The notes under the pieces were generated by a model, which saw only the letters and a program-made list of their open reading frames with translations, made no database searches and had not been told where the DNA came from. A program made the position numbers and the translations under genes. A stretch of DNA of 57,516 nt from Sphingobacterium sp. CZ-UAM (lineage in GTDB: Bacteria; Bacteroidota; Bacteroidia; Sphingobacteriales; Sphingobacteriaceae), in NCBI RefSeq assembly GCF_002000245.1, contig NZ_MTCM01000012.1:1-57516 (forward strand), read 5' to 3'. This document shows positions 23,046 to 32,183 of this stretch, piece after piece. Within the stretch, counting starts at the first letter, position 1. The number at the start of each line of letters is the position of its first letter.

Positions 23046-23091
23046 CACTTCTCTCCGTGCAAGTGCTACAATCAGATAGCGAGCCCTTAGA

Positions 23092-24669
23092 TTATCTGTT
23101 TATTCTTTTAATCATGCCACGTTCTGTCCGTGTATGGATTTTACCCTGTTCGACGGTGCGGATACTTCGTGTAGAAAGGCTGCGCAATGTCGCCCGTGCT
23201 TTACTAGTCGGTGCCGCATCAGCTAAAGCCGTCGCCAACATTTTCTCCTGGGGATTACCCACATCGAACGATACATCATCACCTATATTGACCTCGTCAG
23301 GAACCAAACCATCCCAGTAATCACGTAAATTGGCCTCGGTTCTATTGTTATATTTCTCACCTAAATTTCCGCGTGAATTTTTTAAGATAAATGAAGCTGG
23401 CCAATAGGAGGCTTTATTCTGTATTTTTTGTTCAAAGAAGCCTACAGGTTTACCATAGGTTTTTGTCCCGGTCGCAATAATTTCTACGCTTAGATGCGGT
23501 GTAAGCACGTTGATCAGCATCTCTGCCGCAGAAGCCGTCTCTTCACTCACCAGGAAATAGACTTTATTGAGATTGAGTGTGCTCAGTCCCTCGAAATAGG
23601 TATCGTTCATATTTAACTGCTCCCGTAATCCTTTTGCGGCATCCGACTGCATATATTTATTCATCTCATAGGTCAGCATCAGTTTACCTTTGGTCTTTGC
23701 CCCCCCGATCTTATCGGCAATATATACCGCGGCATCCACATAGCCACCACCATTATAACGCAAGTCAACAACCAGGCTTTTGATTTGCATATTCTGAAAT
23801 TTGTTAAATGCGGCGTCAGTAGTTGTTTTATTGGTCTTCCCCCCACTTGAGACATTATCAATTTCTTCAAAGGAGGAAAGTGCTAGGTAGCCTACATTAT
23901 TACTACTGTAGGTATAGACAGTATCCTTATAAATTGGATTGATCGGATAAGATGTATAGGCCAAGTTTTCTTTTTTGAAAACCTGGTTATTGGCACGTTG
24001 TACCTGGAGTGTCAGGTTCGCGGCATCTAAAGCTGTATTGATATTGTTTCTTAGGCGACTATAGGCAGCTGCATCCTTCACCTCGCAGGTGCTAGTGGGA
24101 CAGTTGACTTCGACAGAATAATTCTCCTTATCATTATTGACCGAAGTAATAATGTCGGCCCGTTTAAATCCGGCTATTTGAGCCGGCGAGCCGCCTTCAA
24201 CAAAGGAAATATAAGGTTTGGCAACCTTACCGTCGATCGAAAACCATTGGACAGAAATCCCATAACCGTCGCTATTATCCATCTTGGTGCTTGCCTGTCC
24301 CGAAACATCATAGCCATTAATGCCATCCACATAAGAAAAGCGATCCAATACCCCGCCCCATTTCGCATATGCTGCATGTGCCGGACTCATTTTTTTTAAT
24401 GCCTCGAGTACAGCTGTGGCAGAGTTATATTGATCTGTAAATTGCGCCGGATTATTCAGATAATCGGGAACTGAACCGTCTGCCCACAAGGAATACAATT
24501 TATAGTATTTATAAATATCGTCTTTGATAAGCTGACCTTCGGTTCGGTCAGTTGGTTTTGGCTCCGGTGGTTCGGGCTTGGGATGATCCTTTTTACAGGA
24601 AAGAACCGTAAGTCCGATTAGCGCTATCGCTGCCCAACGCCCTACTTGCTTTAGAGGCACTATATTCAT
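23092..24669 (-). CDS. S41-family protease lipoprotein
   Basis: Started at the ATG at 24669 the protein has 525 residues. The first possible start, a TTG at 24693, lies inside the promoter box and is excluded. The lipobox is TVLSC (Cys25), followed by a Pro- and Lys-rich linker. A PDZ-like region (SPAQIAGFKRADIITSVNN) precedes the S41 domain with VVDLRYNGGGYVD, catalytic Ser380 in ETASAAEM and Lys407 in TYGKPVG. It should cut proteins in the periplasm or at the cell surface. It has its own promoter and sits between two unrelated operons. The length is well below that of the Prc-type protease at 49310, so it is a distinct subfamily. Confidence 0.87.
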   Translation of the reverse strand: MNIVPLKQVGRWAAIALIGLTVLSCKKDHPKPEPPEPKPTDRTEGQLIKDDIYKYYKLYSLWADGSVPDYLNNPAQFTDQYNSATAVLEALKKMSPAHAAYAKWGGVLDRFSYVDGINGYDVSGQASTKMDNSDGYGISVQWFSIDGKVAKPYISFVEGGSPAQIAGFKRADIITSVNNDKENYSVEVNCPTSTCEVKDAAAYSRLRNNINTALDAANLTLQVQRANNQVFKKENLAYTSYPINPIYKDTVYTYSSNNVGYLALSSFEEIDNVSSGGKTNKTTTDAAFNKFQNMQIKSLVVDLRYNGGGYVDAAVYIADKIGGAKTKGKLMLTYEMNKYMQSDAAKGLREQLNMNDTYFEGLSTLNLNKVYFLVSEETASAAEMLINVLTPHLSVEIIATGTKTYGKPVGFFEQKIQNKASYWPASFILKNSRGNLGEKYNNRTEANLRDYWDGLVPDEVNIGDDVSFDVGNPQEKMLATALADAAPTSKARATLRSLSTRSIRTVEQGKIHTRTERGMIKRINR

Positions 24670-24690
24670 ATGTTGAAGCAATTTGTAAAA

Positions 24691-24721
24691 CAAACATAGA
24701 TAAATTGCTTTTTATATGCAA
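24691..24721 (-). promoter_or_regulatory. Bacteroidota-type promoter for the S41 protease
   Basis: On the minus strand TTG (24721-24719) is followed after 20 bp by TATGTTTG (24698-24691), matching both elements. Transcription should start near 24684, which fixes the start codon at 24669 with a leader of about 15 nt. Confidence 0.65.
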
Positions 24722-24794
24722 TATAATTACGCTTGATATCAAAGAATTGTAGTTTTTCGGCGGCTACTACAATCTAACTACTAATGTCTAAATA

Positions 24795-26075
24795 CTAATA
24801 TCTGTATTTCTCTTTCCACTTGTCCCGCAGGCTCTGTCGGATCTTTTCCTCCTGTGGATTTTGTCCCGGCTCGTATAGTTTTACGCCACTAACCTCTTTG
24901 GGCAGAAATTCCTGCAACACAAAATTGCCGGGATAGGCATGTGCATATTTATATTCAGCCCCATAATTGAGCTCTTTCATCAGTTTGGTGGGGGCATTAC
25001 GGATGTGTAGTGGAACGGATAGATCGCCTGTCTGTTTCACCAGCGCCTGAGCCTTATTGATGGCTTCATAGGATGCATTGCTCTTGACCGAAGTTGCCAG
25101 ATAAATGACGGTCTGTGAAAGAATAATACGCGATTCGGGCCAACCGATGACATTCACGGCCTGGAAACAGTTATTGGCCAGCAGGAGTGCATTGGGGTTA
25201 GCATTACCGATATCCTCTGAAGCTAAAATCAATAATCTACGGGCGATAAATGAGGGATCTTCTCCCCCTTCAATCATCCGCGCAAGCCAGTATACCGCTG
25301 CATTTGGATCCGATCCCCGGATCGATTTAATAAAGGCCGAAATAATATCATAATGCTGTTCTCCAGCTTTGTCATAGATCGCCATATTCTGTTGTACCTG
25401 GCGCAGGACAAAGGCATTGGTAATCGGCTCCTTGTGAAGAAGTGCCGCGTTGACAACAAGTTCAAGTACATTCAATAGTTTACGTGCATCACCGCCAGAC
25501 AGGCGCAACAGGGCCTCATATTCTTCAACGACAATGTCATGCTTTTGGAGGTATTCATCCTCATGCAGCGCCTTTTGAACCAGTCCGATCAGGTCCGCTT
25601 CGGACAGATGCTCCAGCACATAGACCTGACAGCGGGATAGCAAAGCCGATATTACCTCAAAAGAGGGGTTTTCAGTTGTCGCACCGATCAGGGTAACCAA
25701 ACCGCGCTCGACCGCTCCCAGCAGCGAATCCTGTTGGGACTTGGAAAAACGATGGATCTCATCAATAAACAGAATGGGCTGATCCTGATTGAAATTCATC
25801 AAGCGTTCAGCTTTATCAATGACTTCACGGATATCTTTTACCCCGGCCTGAATGGCACTCAGGGAAAAGAAAGGCCTATCGAGCTCTTTCGCAATCAACA
25901 GCGCCAGACTTGTTTTCCCAACCCCCGGAGGCCCCCATAGGATCATGGAGGGAATATTCTTTTGCTGGATCGCATGATAAAGGACTGCATCGGGACCGAC
26001 AATATGCTGCTGCCCCACATAATCACTCAATTGATGTGGACGTAGTCGTTCTGCAAGTGGAATACGTGTTGCCAT
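24795..26075 (-). CDS. rarA: Replication-associated recombination protein A (AAA+ ATPase)
   Basis: A 426-residue RarA/MgsA/WRNIP1-type ATPase that binds replication forks and gaps and unwinds DNA ends. The Walker A motif GPPGVGKT is at 48-55, Walker B LFIDEIH at 102-108, and sensor-1-like VTLIGATTENPSF follows. The N-terminus MATRIPLAERLRP and the C-terminal GAEYKYAHAYPGNFV region are typical for the family. The ATG at 26075 is chosen over a TTG six bases upstream. A TAATTTTG box at 26086-26079 lies immediately before it, so the transcript may be almost leaderless; no -33 box was seen. It is unrelated to its neighbours. Confidence 0.93.
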   Translation of the reverse strand: MATRIPLAERLRPHQLSDYVGQQHIVGPDAVLYHAIQQKNIPSMILWGPPGVGKTSLALLIAKELDRPFFSLSAIQAGVKDIREVIDKAERLMNFNQDQPILFIDEIHRFSKSQQDSLLGAVERGLVTLIGATTENPSFEVISALLSRCQVYVLEHLSEADLIGLVQKALHEDEYLQKHDIVVEEYEALLRLSGGDARKLLNVLELVVNAALLHKEPITNAFVLRQVQQNMAIYDKAGEQHYDIISAFIKSIRGSDPNAAVYWLARMIEGGEDPSFIARRLLILASEDIGNANPNALLLANNCFQAVNVIGWPESRIILSQTVIYLATSVKSNASYEAINKAQALVKQTGDLSVPLHIRNAPTKLMKELNYGAEYKYAHAYPGNFVLQEFLPKEVSGVKLYEPGQNPQEEKIRQSLRDKWKEKYRY

Positions 26076-26142
26076 ACACAAAATTAGTATTTAGATTTGA
26101 GTATTGAGATATGAGTGGGACTTTAACATTTTTTCATTTGAT

Positions 26143-26355
26143 CTATTCTTCTCCTGATCTTTTATTACCAACCGCAAAATATATAAGACATCCAATAAAA
26201 TTGAAGAGCAGGACCAATACAATCCAGATCCCTTTATTTTGGGGTAGAATATTTGAGTTTGAAAAAATATGGTAAATGGTAAAAACAGTAATCAGAATGG
26301 AAATAATCAAGAACAGTATCTCAGTCATTCCAAAATTTAAAAATAAGACACTCAT
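26143..26355 (-). CDS. Small PLDc_N-domain membrane protein
   Basis: A 70-residue protein (ATG at 26355; an internal ATG at 26328 is the alternative) with two membrane helices separated by the turn NSNILPQNKGIWI. The second helix ends in CLIYFAVGNKR. This is the PLDc_N pattern seen alone in many small bacterial proteins of unknown role and at the front of cardiolipin synthases. It stands alone between rarA and the Sus-like operon. Confidence 0.7.
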   Translation of the reverse strand: MSVLFLNFGMTEILFLIISILITVFTIYHIFSNSNILPQNKGIWIVLVLLFNFIGCLIYFAVGNKRSGEE

Positions 26356-26373
26356 AACTAATCGATCATAATA

Positions 26374-26407
26374 ATGAGACCCCAAAATTTTTGACTCGGG
26401 GTCCCAT
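26374..26407. terminator. Hairpin after the Sus-like operon, resembling the IS end palindrome
   Basis: ATGAGACCCC at 26374-26383 pairs with GGGGTCCCAT at 26398-26407 in 9 of 10 positions around a 14-base loop. It lies 46 bp beyond the last stop codon of the long minus-strand operon and is followed by a T-rich stretch on that strand, so it may end that operon. The pattern TGAGACCCCAAAA...GGGGTC also resembles the palindromic end of the IS element at 88-127, so a relic of such an end is possible. Confidence 0.5.
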
Positions 26408-26453
26408 CCTCAACATTAAATTATGTATTCCCTAGTGTAATATAGCCTACGAT

Positions 26454-28403
26454 CTAAATATCATCAGACCGTATGATTCGGACCGACCCGAAACCATTTT
26501 CTGTATTTTTATTTGTATTATTGGCTACATACCAGTTGCCTGTCCAGACATCGTAATAGATCCCGAAAGGCTGGAAGAACCTTGCCGCTTCATCCTTGAT
26601 TGGTACGTTTTCGATGACTTTGCCAGTTTCATCACCTGAGGAAACTCTGGTCGATAACTCCGTCATCGTGTTGGTCTTCAAGTCATAGTAGAAGATCAAG
26701 TTGTTGTTGCCAGATGTGGCCAACAGCTTATCGCCTGCTGTCGCAAACAATCCTCTATTATTGACACCTGAATTCTGATAGGGTACTATCGTGCCTGAGG
26801 TAAAATTGTATTTGAAAATATTGTTGTTGTTATTGCTTGACACATACATATCCTCAGCGTCCGGCGTCAAGGTCATCGTAAATAGGTTGCTCGCGCCAGC
26901 TGGTACTGCCAGCGTAGACACCGTATTTGCCGTCGTTGAAAGATCAATCTTACGGACACGACCGGCTCCCCATTCCGATACATACAGGCATTTTCGGGCC
27001 TTGTCAAAAATAATACCTGAAGGTCTCGTAAAGGTGGCCGCCGAACCCGCACCATCAGCCGCGCCAGCTGTCCCCGTACCTGCAATTGTGCTCACCGTAT
27101 AATCACCGTTCGGCGCTTTTACAATCTTACGAATTCGATGCGCCCCAGCTACATTGGCAGCGTCCGTTGTATAAATGACTCCGGAGGAATCTACCGCTAC
27201 TCCCCACATCCCGTTAAAGGCTGCGGCAGTACCAGCTCCGTCAACCGAACCCGCGGTACCGTTACCGGCAATAACGCTAGCATTCGCTTGGGCGTCCACC
27301 ATAAACAACTGATTCTTATAACCATCCGCAATATAAAGGTTGTGACTATTATCCATTGTTATGGCAAAAGGTCCCTTCACTTTGAGTCCATTGTTCAAGA
27401 CCAGGGTAGAAACTTTTAGATTTGTCAACACTGGCTCTTTGTAGCGAGGTTCCAAGTCTTTGATGAGCACTGGAAAAGGAGTCGTTGTATTGAGTTCTGA
27501 CAGGGTCATCGTGCTATTCTGTACCTCAAATCGCACCTTTGAATTGGCACTGTATTTAATCTCAACCTCACCGGGATAGACTTTGTTGACAAGTGTCAAC
27601 TGTCCGTCGGCGCCAAATTCACCTTCCTCCCAGGCAGAGAATTTACTGTCCAAAACCGATTTATAACGATACTGAAGCTTCTCATTTTTTATAACCCGGT
27701 TACTGAATATCTGTTTACTCATCAATTTGAGATTACCCTTTCCAAATAAAGATCTTGTTGTAAGGCTCAGTTCAATCGCTGTCTTGGTCAGTAAAGCTCC
27801 TTCAACAGAATCAGGACTGTAGGCAATATCCGGTTCGGTAATCTTTACTTTATAGCGTACAGGAAATGCCCTTCCCGTGAAAGATACCTTGCCCTGCGCG
27901 TCAGAAACCAAGGTGTCTACTGCCGAATATGATTCGGTACTGGTTTCACGCTCGTAAAGTCCTATCCTTATGCCTTCATAAGGCTGTTTATCTTCGCTAA
28001 GTACTTGAACATTAATCTGGGAAACTCCAAAGCGCGGAAAGCTTTTCAACGCTATCGGATAATCTTTCTGTTCGCTGAGTTCAACAAAGGTTTCATTCAA
28101 TTGATATCGTCCGGTATCCCGTATAGACACTTTCACTTTATTGGGATAAGGAACGGCATACTTAAATTGTCCTTTATCATCTGTGGGCACCGTATCTACA
28201 AATGTCTGTTCGCCATTCGCTTTTGTCTGCCGCTCAAAAAGGATCTTAACACCCTTTAATGCTGTATTATCATCCGTATTGGTCAAAGTTCCACTGATGC
28301 TTCCGCGTGGTACAACTGTCGTCTGGTTCCAATAGTCATCCCGCTTACATGCGGCAACGGCCAGGAAAGCAAGACCTAATGTATACACTAATTTTCTCTT
28401 CAT
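26454..28403 (-). CDS. NHL-repeat lipoprotein with N-terminal CarboxypepD-like domains
   Basis: A 649-residue surface lipoprotein with lipobox VAAC (Cys19). The first third contains two beta-sandwich segments of the carboxypeptidase-regulatory type (GSISGTLTNTDDNTALKGVK; later INVQVLSEDKQPYEG). The second half is an NHL-type beta-propeller whose repeated units share GTAGxxDGAGxxAxF and YVSEWGAGRVRKID-like turns. Such propellers bind sugars, peptides or partner proteins; no catalytic residues are seen. It is the last gene of the long operon, 14 bp after the phosphodiesterase-like gene. Confidence 0.78.
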   Translation of the reverse strand: MKRKLVYTLGLAFLAVAACKRDDYWNQTTVVPRGSISGTLTNTDDNTALKGVKILFERQTKANGEQTFVDTVPTDDKGQFKYAVPYPNKVKVSIRDTGRYQLNETFVELSEQKDYPIALKSFPRFGVSQINVQVLSEDKQPYEGIRIGLYERETSTESYSAVDTLVSDAQGKVSFTGRAFPVRYKVKITEPDIAYSPDSVEGALLTKTAIELSLTTRSLFGKGNLKLMSKQIFSNRVIKNEKLQYRYKSVLDSKFSAWEEGEFGADGQLTLVNKVYPGEVEIKYSANSKVRFEVQNSTMTLSELNTTTPFPVLIKDLEPRYKEPVLTNLKVSTLVLNNGLKVKGPFAITMDNSHNLYIADGYKNQLFMVDAQANASVIAGNGTAGSVDGAGTAAAFNGMWGVAVDSSGVIYTTDAANVAGAHRIRKIVKAPNGDYTVSTIAGTGTAGAADGAGSAATFTRPSGIIFDKARKCLYVSEWGAGRVRKIDLSTTANTVSTLAVPAGASNLFTMTLTPDAEDMYVSSNNNNNIFKYNFTSGTIVPYQNSGVNNRGLFATAGDKLLATSGNNNLIFYYDLKTNTMTELSTRVSSGDETGKVIENVPIKDEAARFFQPFGIYYDVWTGNWYVANNTNKNTENGFGSVRIIRSDDI

Positions 28404-28417
28404 AATGGTTAGTTATG

Positions 28418-30160
28418 TTATTTTCCAATAAATTCAGTCTCGTAATCGCTTAGGAACACTTTCCCTTCCAAGCCCCAGGAATCCGCAGGTTTGACATGTA
28501 ACCAGTAAAAGATCTGCGAAGCGATGTCTTGCTGATAAAGGATTTTCTTCTTTGCTTCTTCTTTCAATTCATCATCGTTAAAACAGTTCCATTTCGATTG
28601 GACACTCCAATCCAAAGCCCCATCCGCCAGGAAACTCGTATTCGTACTTGTCTGAATTGTATTTTTCAATTCTTTACCGGCACCTTCGTCTATCTTCCAA
28701 AATCCTTTCAGATTTACATAATTTGCCTCGGTAGAAGAAATATCGTCCTTACATGTAAATGCATTGATTTCCGTATCCGATAGTCCGGTATCATAAAAAG
28801 CAAGGTTGCTGATAATTGCCGTGGCAACGCCGTAAGATTTTCCAGCAGGCCCAGCTCCTATAAAGAATGGGTTAGCGCTACCAGCAGTCAGATCTTTTCC
28901 GGTGATATCTACGGGAGCACCCGGCACGCCATCCATATAGCACACCGCCATTCGCTTGTCACCCTCGTTATAGATCTTTAAAGCGACGTTATGCCATTGG
29001 TCTATGGTCAAAGGGCCAGGAGCGTAGATATAAATCAGTGTGCCATTTCCCATAATATAACGAAATCGCTTTCCGCTCCCCTCGACCATCAAATGCCAAC
29101 CTTTTGTACCACTGTACGCATGGGATGTTTTTCCATAAAGTACGGAGTTGGTTGTCGGAAATGCCGAGACTTTAACTTTTGAAATAATTGTAAATTCACC
29201 GCTTTTACCAACTTCGTAAGCGTTAGGATCCGCTTTCATAATCGGAATATCATTGCCTGCCTTTTTGACTGTCAATGTATTTACAATTTGCGGCAGCTGG
29301 ATTTGAGCCTTTATAAAGTTTTTGTTATAGAAAATCAACGGGACCTTACGCTCTTCGAGTGTAGCCCCACCGTAGCTATTATCCACACCACCATGATTAG
29401 CGGTAATCACAATTAACCAATCTTCGCCCGCATAATTTTTCCGCCCTTCAACTGCTTTTACAATCTGGCCTACATAGCCATCGATACGATCCAATGTTGT
29501 TTTGTAATCAGGGTTGTCCATCGAGAAACCTCCAGTCAGCCCTGCGTTATTTAGATCGCGAAAATTAACCACGGCAAAGGCCAGCTCCTTTTCACCATCT
29601 TTGATCCGATCGATCGCCTTAGTTTTTGCGGCTTCGTCGGAAGCGACGACTCCATTCTCATCAGAAAGGTTAAATAAATTATGATCCAAAGGTTCCCAAG
29701 GGGTGACTGAAAGCGTTTTGAAATTCCGGCCTGATTCCAATAAACGTTGATATAAGCTAATGAATCCGGTTGACACGCCACTGCCTTCATGATCATGGAT
29801 ATCGTCATCGTCTTCATCGTTCGCATCAAAATCATTGCTATATACGCCATGTTTGTTGCTGTTTTTCCCGCTTAATATGGTGGTCCAGGTAGCAGCATCC
29901 TTCGTATTGGCATCGGCTATACTCTCAAAAGTATATTTGGAATGTTCCAATAGCTTAGCAATGTTGGCAGGCACATAACTGTTCAGCTCCAGCCCCGCCA
30001 ATCCATCAATGGAAATCAACAGGACCTTTCTGTCCTTGGTCATCATCTGCGGTTCTTCTTTTTCAAAAACCAAGGGGGGATCAAAATATTTCTTGCATGA
30101 AAGGAAACAACAAGCAGTCAAGACCAACAAGGTTCCCAGTATATATTTATTCTTCTTCAT
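28418..30160 (-). CDS. Alkaline-phosphatase-superfamily phosphodiesterase-like lipoprotein with LamG-like domain
   Basis: Started at the ATG at 30160 it has 580 residues and a lipobox FLSC (Cys22). The N-terminal half follows the type I phosphodiesterase/nucleotide pyrophosphatase pattern: LISIDGLAGL with metal ligand Asp52, the nucleophile region DAATWTTILSGKN with Thr91-Thr94, KHGVYSN with His104, and ITANHGG near residue 258. The C-terminal half (about 310-500) is a concanavalin/LamG-like module (DUF4983 type from memory). It could remove phosphate or phosphodiester groups at the cell surface. It has a catalytically degenerate paralogue at 32184-33944, on the far side of the M60 gene. Confidence 0.78.
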   Translation of the reverse strand: MKKNKYILGTLLVLTACCFLSCKKYFDPPLVFEKEEPQMMTKDRKVLLISIDGLAGLELNSYVPANIAKLLEHSKYTFESIADANTKDAATWTTILSGKNSNKHGVYSNDFDANDEDDDDIHDHEGSGVSTGFISLYQRLLESGRNFKTLSVTPWEPLDHNLFNLSDENGVVASDEAAKTKAIDRIKDGEKELAFAVVNFRDLNNAGLTGGFSMDNPDYKTTLDRIDGYVGQIVKAVEGRKNYAGEDWLIVITANHGGVDNSYGGATLEERKVPLIFYNKNFIKAQIQLPQIVNTLTVKKAGNDIPIMKADPNAYEVGKSGEFTIISKVKVSAFPTTNSVLYGKTSHAYSGTKGWHLMVEGSGKRFRYIMGNGTLIYIYAPGPLTIDQWHNVALKIYNEGDKRMAVCYMDGVPGAPVDITGKDLTAGSANPFFIGAGPAGKSYGVATAIISNLAFYDTGLSDTEINAFTCKDDISSTEANYVNLKGFWKIDEGAGKELKNTIQTSTNTSFLADGALDWSVQSKWNCFNDDELKEEAKKKILYQQDIASQIFYWLHVKPADSWGLEGKVFLSDYETEFIGK

Positions 30161-30179
30161 CTCAATTGTATATTTTAAT

Positions 30180-32171
30180 TTAATTGACAAATATGCAAGC
30201 GCCAAGCTCGGCCAGGGCGACATCCTGATTGGTTGCGTCTTTGATATTCAGTCGGAACTCTTTGAATTTCCTTCTGACATTATCGGCAAACTTCACGTAT
30301 ACTTTGTTCGCTTCATCTTTCATTATAGCCAACGAATTACCTCCTTCCATGGGTACCGTTTGCCATGTCGCCGAAGCATTTGCCCGAACTTCGATGCTAT
30401 AGTCTTTTAGGTAACGTCCTAAATATCCCGCACGCCCCTGAAAATAAAAACCATCCGCAGCGATCTCATTTGGACTTGTTACTGTAATACTGTATGGAAA
30501 TACTTTTACACCACCAATATGCCAAAAGGTATTATCCTTGCCATCAAAAAGATTTGAAAGTGGGTAACTTGCGTGCGAAGAATAACCTGAAGAGAGTGTC
30601 GCCACCCAATCCTTGGTGCTGACATCGGACACAATTGGCCCATCCCCCCCTGTTTTGGTAACCGGATTAAATTCCCATACTGCTCTATTTAACAGCGGAA
30701 ATCCTTTTTCTTCGGACACATAGCGTTTAGACACGGCACTAACATATATGCCCCATTTATTTAGATAAGGTTCCATATCTGTCTTTGTAAATTCTGATAA
30801 GGCCTCATAAAAGAAATCGATTTTAGACTGATTATTTGCTGAAGTAAAACGCGCTTCACGCCCACGTACATAGATATAGGTCATAAAGTCATATCCATAT
30901 TTTTCGAAAATCTGCGCATACATCATCAAGCGAATATCATGGGCCCGGCTTTTGTACGCATTCCCATCTATATCCATACTCGCCCAGTTTACGCTATCTT
31001 TTGATACGGCAACTGCCTTTTTCGCCGCGATATAAGGCACCGCACTATTCCAAACCTCAGCAATCTTATAACTTTGATGTCCGAAAATCTTGGAGACCTT
31101 AAAATGAAATAGGTTATTGGTCACCTCACCATTTCCATCAAAATTCCAGGTCGATCCCATCTGCATATTATGTCCGAGTTCGTGAAACGTCCCCCAATTC
31201 GAATTTTTAACACCATCTATGCTCACAGCTTGCTTGAAATAGTTTTCGGTTGCTCCTGCGCGGACCGGATAGCCTGATACTTGGGCGACGCCAGGTTTAA
31301 ACAGTACGTCGTGTACAATCCGCCATTTGTTAAAGGGTGCACGATGGCGTATATCAGGATTTCCCTCTGTCATGCCCGTCCAATCCCAGTATCCTTCACG
31401 AATAGCTTTGTCCCATGTTTTCATCAGTTCGGCAGGATCTTCGATCCCGTATTTTTTTAGTTTCTCGGTTTGCATGGTAAAAACGATACGGTCGCCCTCC
31501 AACTCAAACCAAGGCACCGTGGATTTCGCCACGAGAGCTTTCCACTCTTCGTTTGTTGTCGCTCCCGGGCCGCTCAATTTGAAACTAGGCGCCTTTGCAA
31601 CGCCCGAAAAACGTAAATCCACAATACGCCCCATGGGACGTGAAGGAATGATATATACCAAACCACCATAAAGGTTGCGCATATAGTTCTTTCCGGGGAA
31701 AAGATTGGTTGACGTAGAAATAACCGCATCCCGGGCAGGAAAATCAATCCCATCCAAGCTGGTGGACACATGTGGACCGATCAACGCACTAAGTCCATAT
31801 ATTCCCTCCGGGACGTCGATCACAATCAGTTCGCCGGCAGGGGCATATACCCCTGTGCTCTGCCAGGCTCCGGGGGCCACTGATATACGAAGATCCATCG
31901 ACCGGATTTCCTCATATTTTAAATCAACCTGCACCAGATAATTTTCTAAACGAGGTTCTTTTTGGTCCATGAGTCCTGGAAACAAGCGGGCCTGTGTATA
32001 TTTGGAATAGTCAATTTTAAAACGGTTCGTATCAATATTGACATTGACGGTATCCTGGTATTCACCGGATGAATAACCATTGTCTGCCGGGCTAAGGCGA
32101 TCTTTCCGGCAGGAATACAGCACAGTTAACAGCCCTACCAATACCAAAATATAGTTATAATTTCTTTTCAT
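30180..32171 (-). CDS. M60-family metallopeptidase lipoprotein with C-terminal F5/8-type domain
   Basis: A 663-residue surface lipoprotein (lipobox VLYSC, Cys21). The zinc motif HELGHNMQ starts at His330 (HExxH), followed by GEVTNN with the third ligand Glu. This matches the M60/enhancin pattern that cleaves O-glycosylated proteins such as mucins. An upstream domain with HVSTSLDG and NLYGGLVYI belongs to the M60 N-terminal part. The last 150 residues (from SSHASYPLSNLFDGKDNTFW) form a discoidin/F5/8-type carbohydrate-binding domain. The gene lies between the two phosphodiesterase paralogues, 12 and 20 bp from each. It is the only clear depolymerising enzyme of the operon. Confidence 0.85.
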   Translation of the reverse strand: MKRNYNYILVLVGLLTVLYSCRKDRLSPADNGYSSGEYQDTVNVNIDTNRFKIDYSKYTQARLFPGLMDQKEPRLENYLVQVDLKYEEIRSMDLRISVAPGAWQSTGVYAPAGELIVIDVPEGIYGLSALIGPHVSTSLDGIDFPARDAVISTSTNLFPGKNYMRNLYGGLVYIIPSRPMGRIVDLRFSGVAKAPSFKLSGPGATTNEEWKALVAKSTVPWFELEGDRIVFTMQTEKLKKYGIEDPAELMKTWDKAIREGYWDWTGMTEGNPDIRHRAPFNKWRIVHDVLFKPGVAQVSGYPVRAGATENYFKQAVSIDGVKNSNWGTFHELGHNMQMGSTWNFDGNGEVTNNLFHFKVSKIFGHQSYKIAEVWNSAVPYIAAKKAVAVSKDSVNWASMDIDGNAYKSRAHDIRLMMYAQIFEKYGYDFMTYIYVRGREARFTSANNQSKIDFFYEALSEFTKTDMEPYLNKWGIYVSAVSKRYVSEEKGFPLLNRAVWEFNPVTKTGGDGPIVSDVSTKDWVATLSSGYSSHASYPLSNLFDGKDNTFWHIGGVKVFPYSITVTSPNEIAADGFYFQGRAGYLGRYLKDYSIEVRANASATWQTVPMEGGNSLAIMKDEANKVYVKFADNVRRKFKEFRLNIKDATNQDVALAELGACIFVN

Positions 32172-32183
32172 CTGTATTACCGG

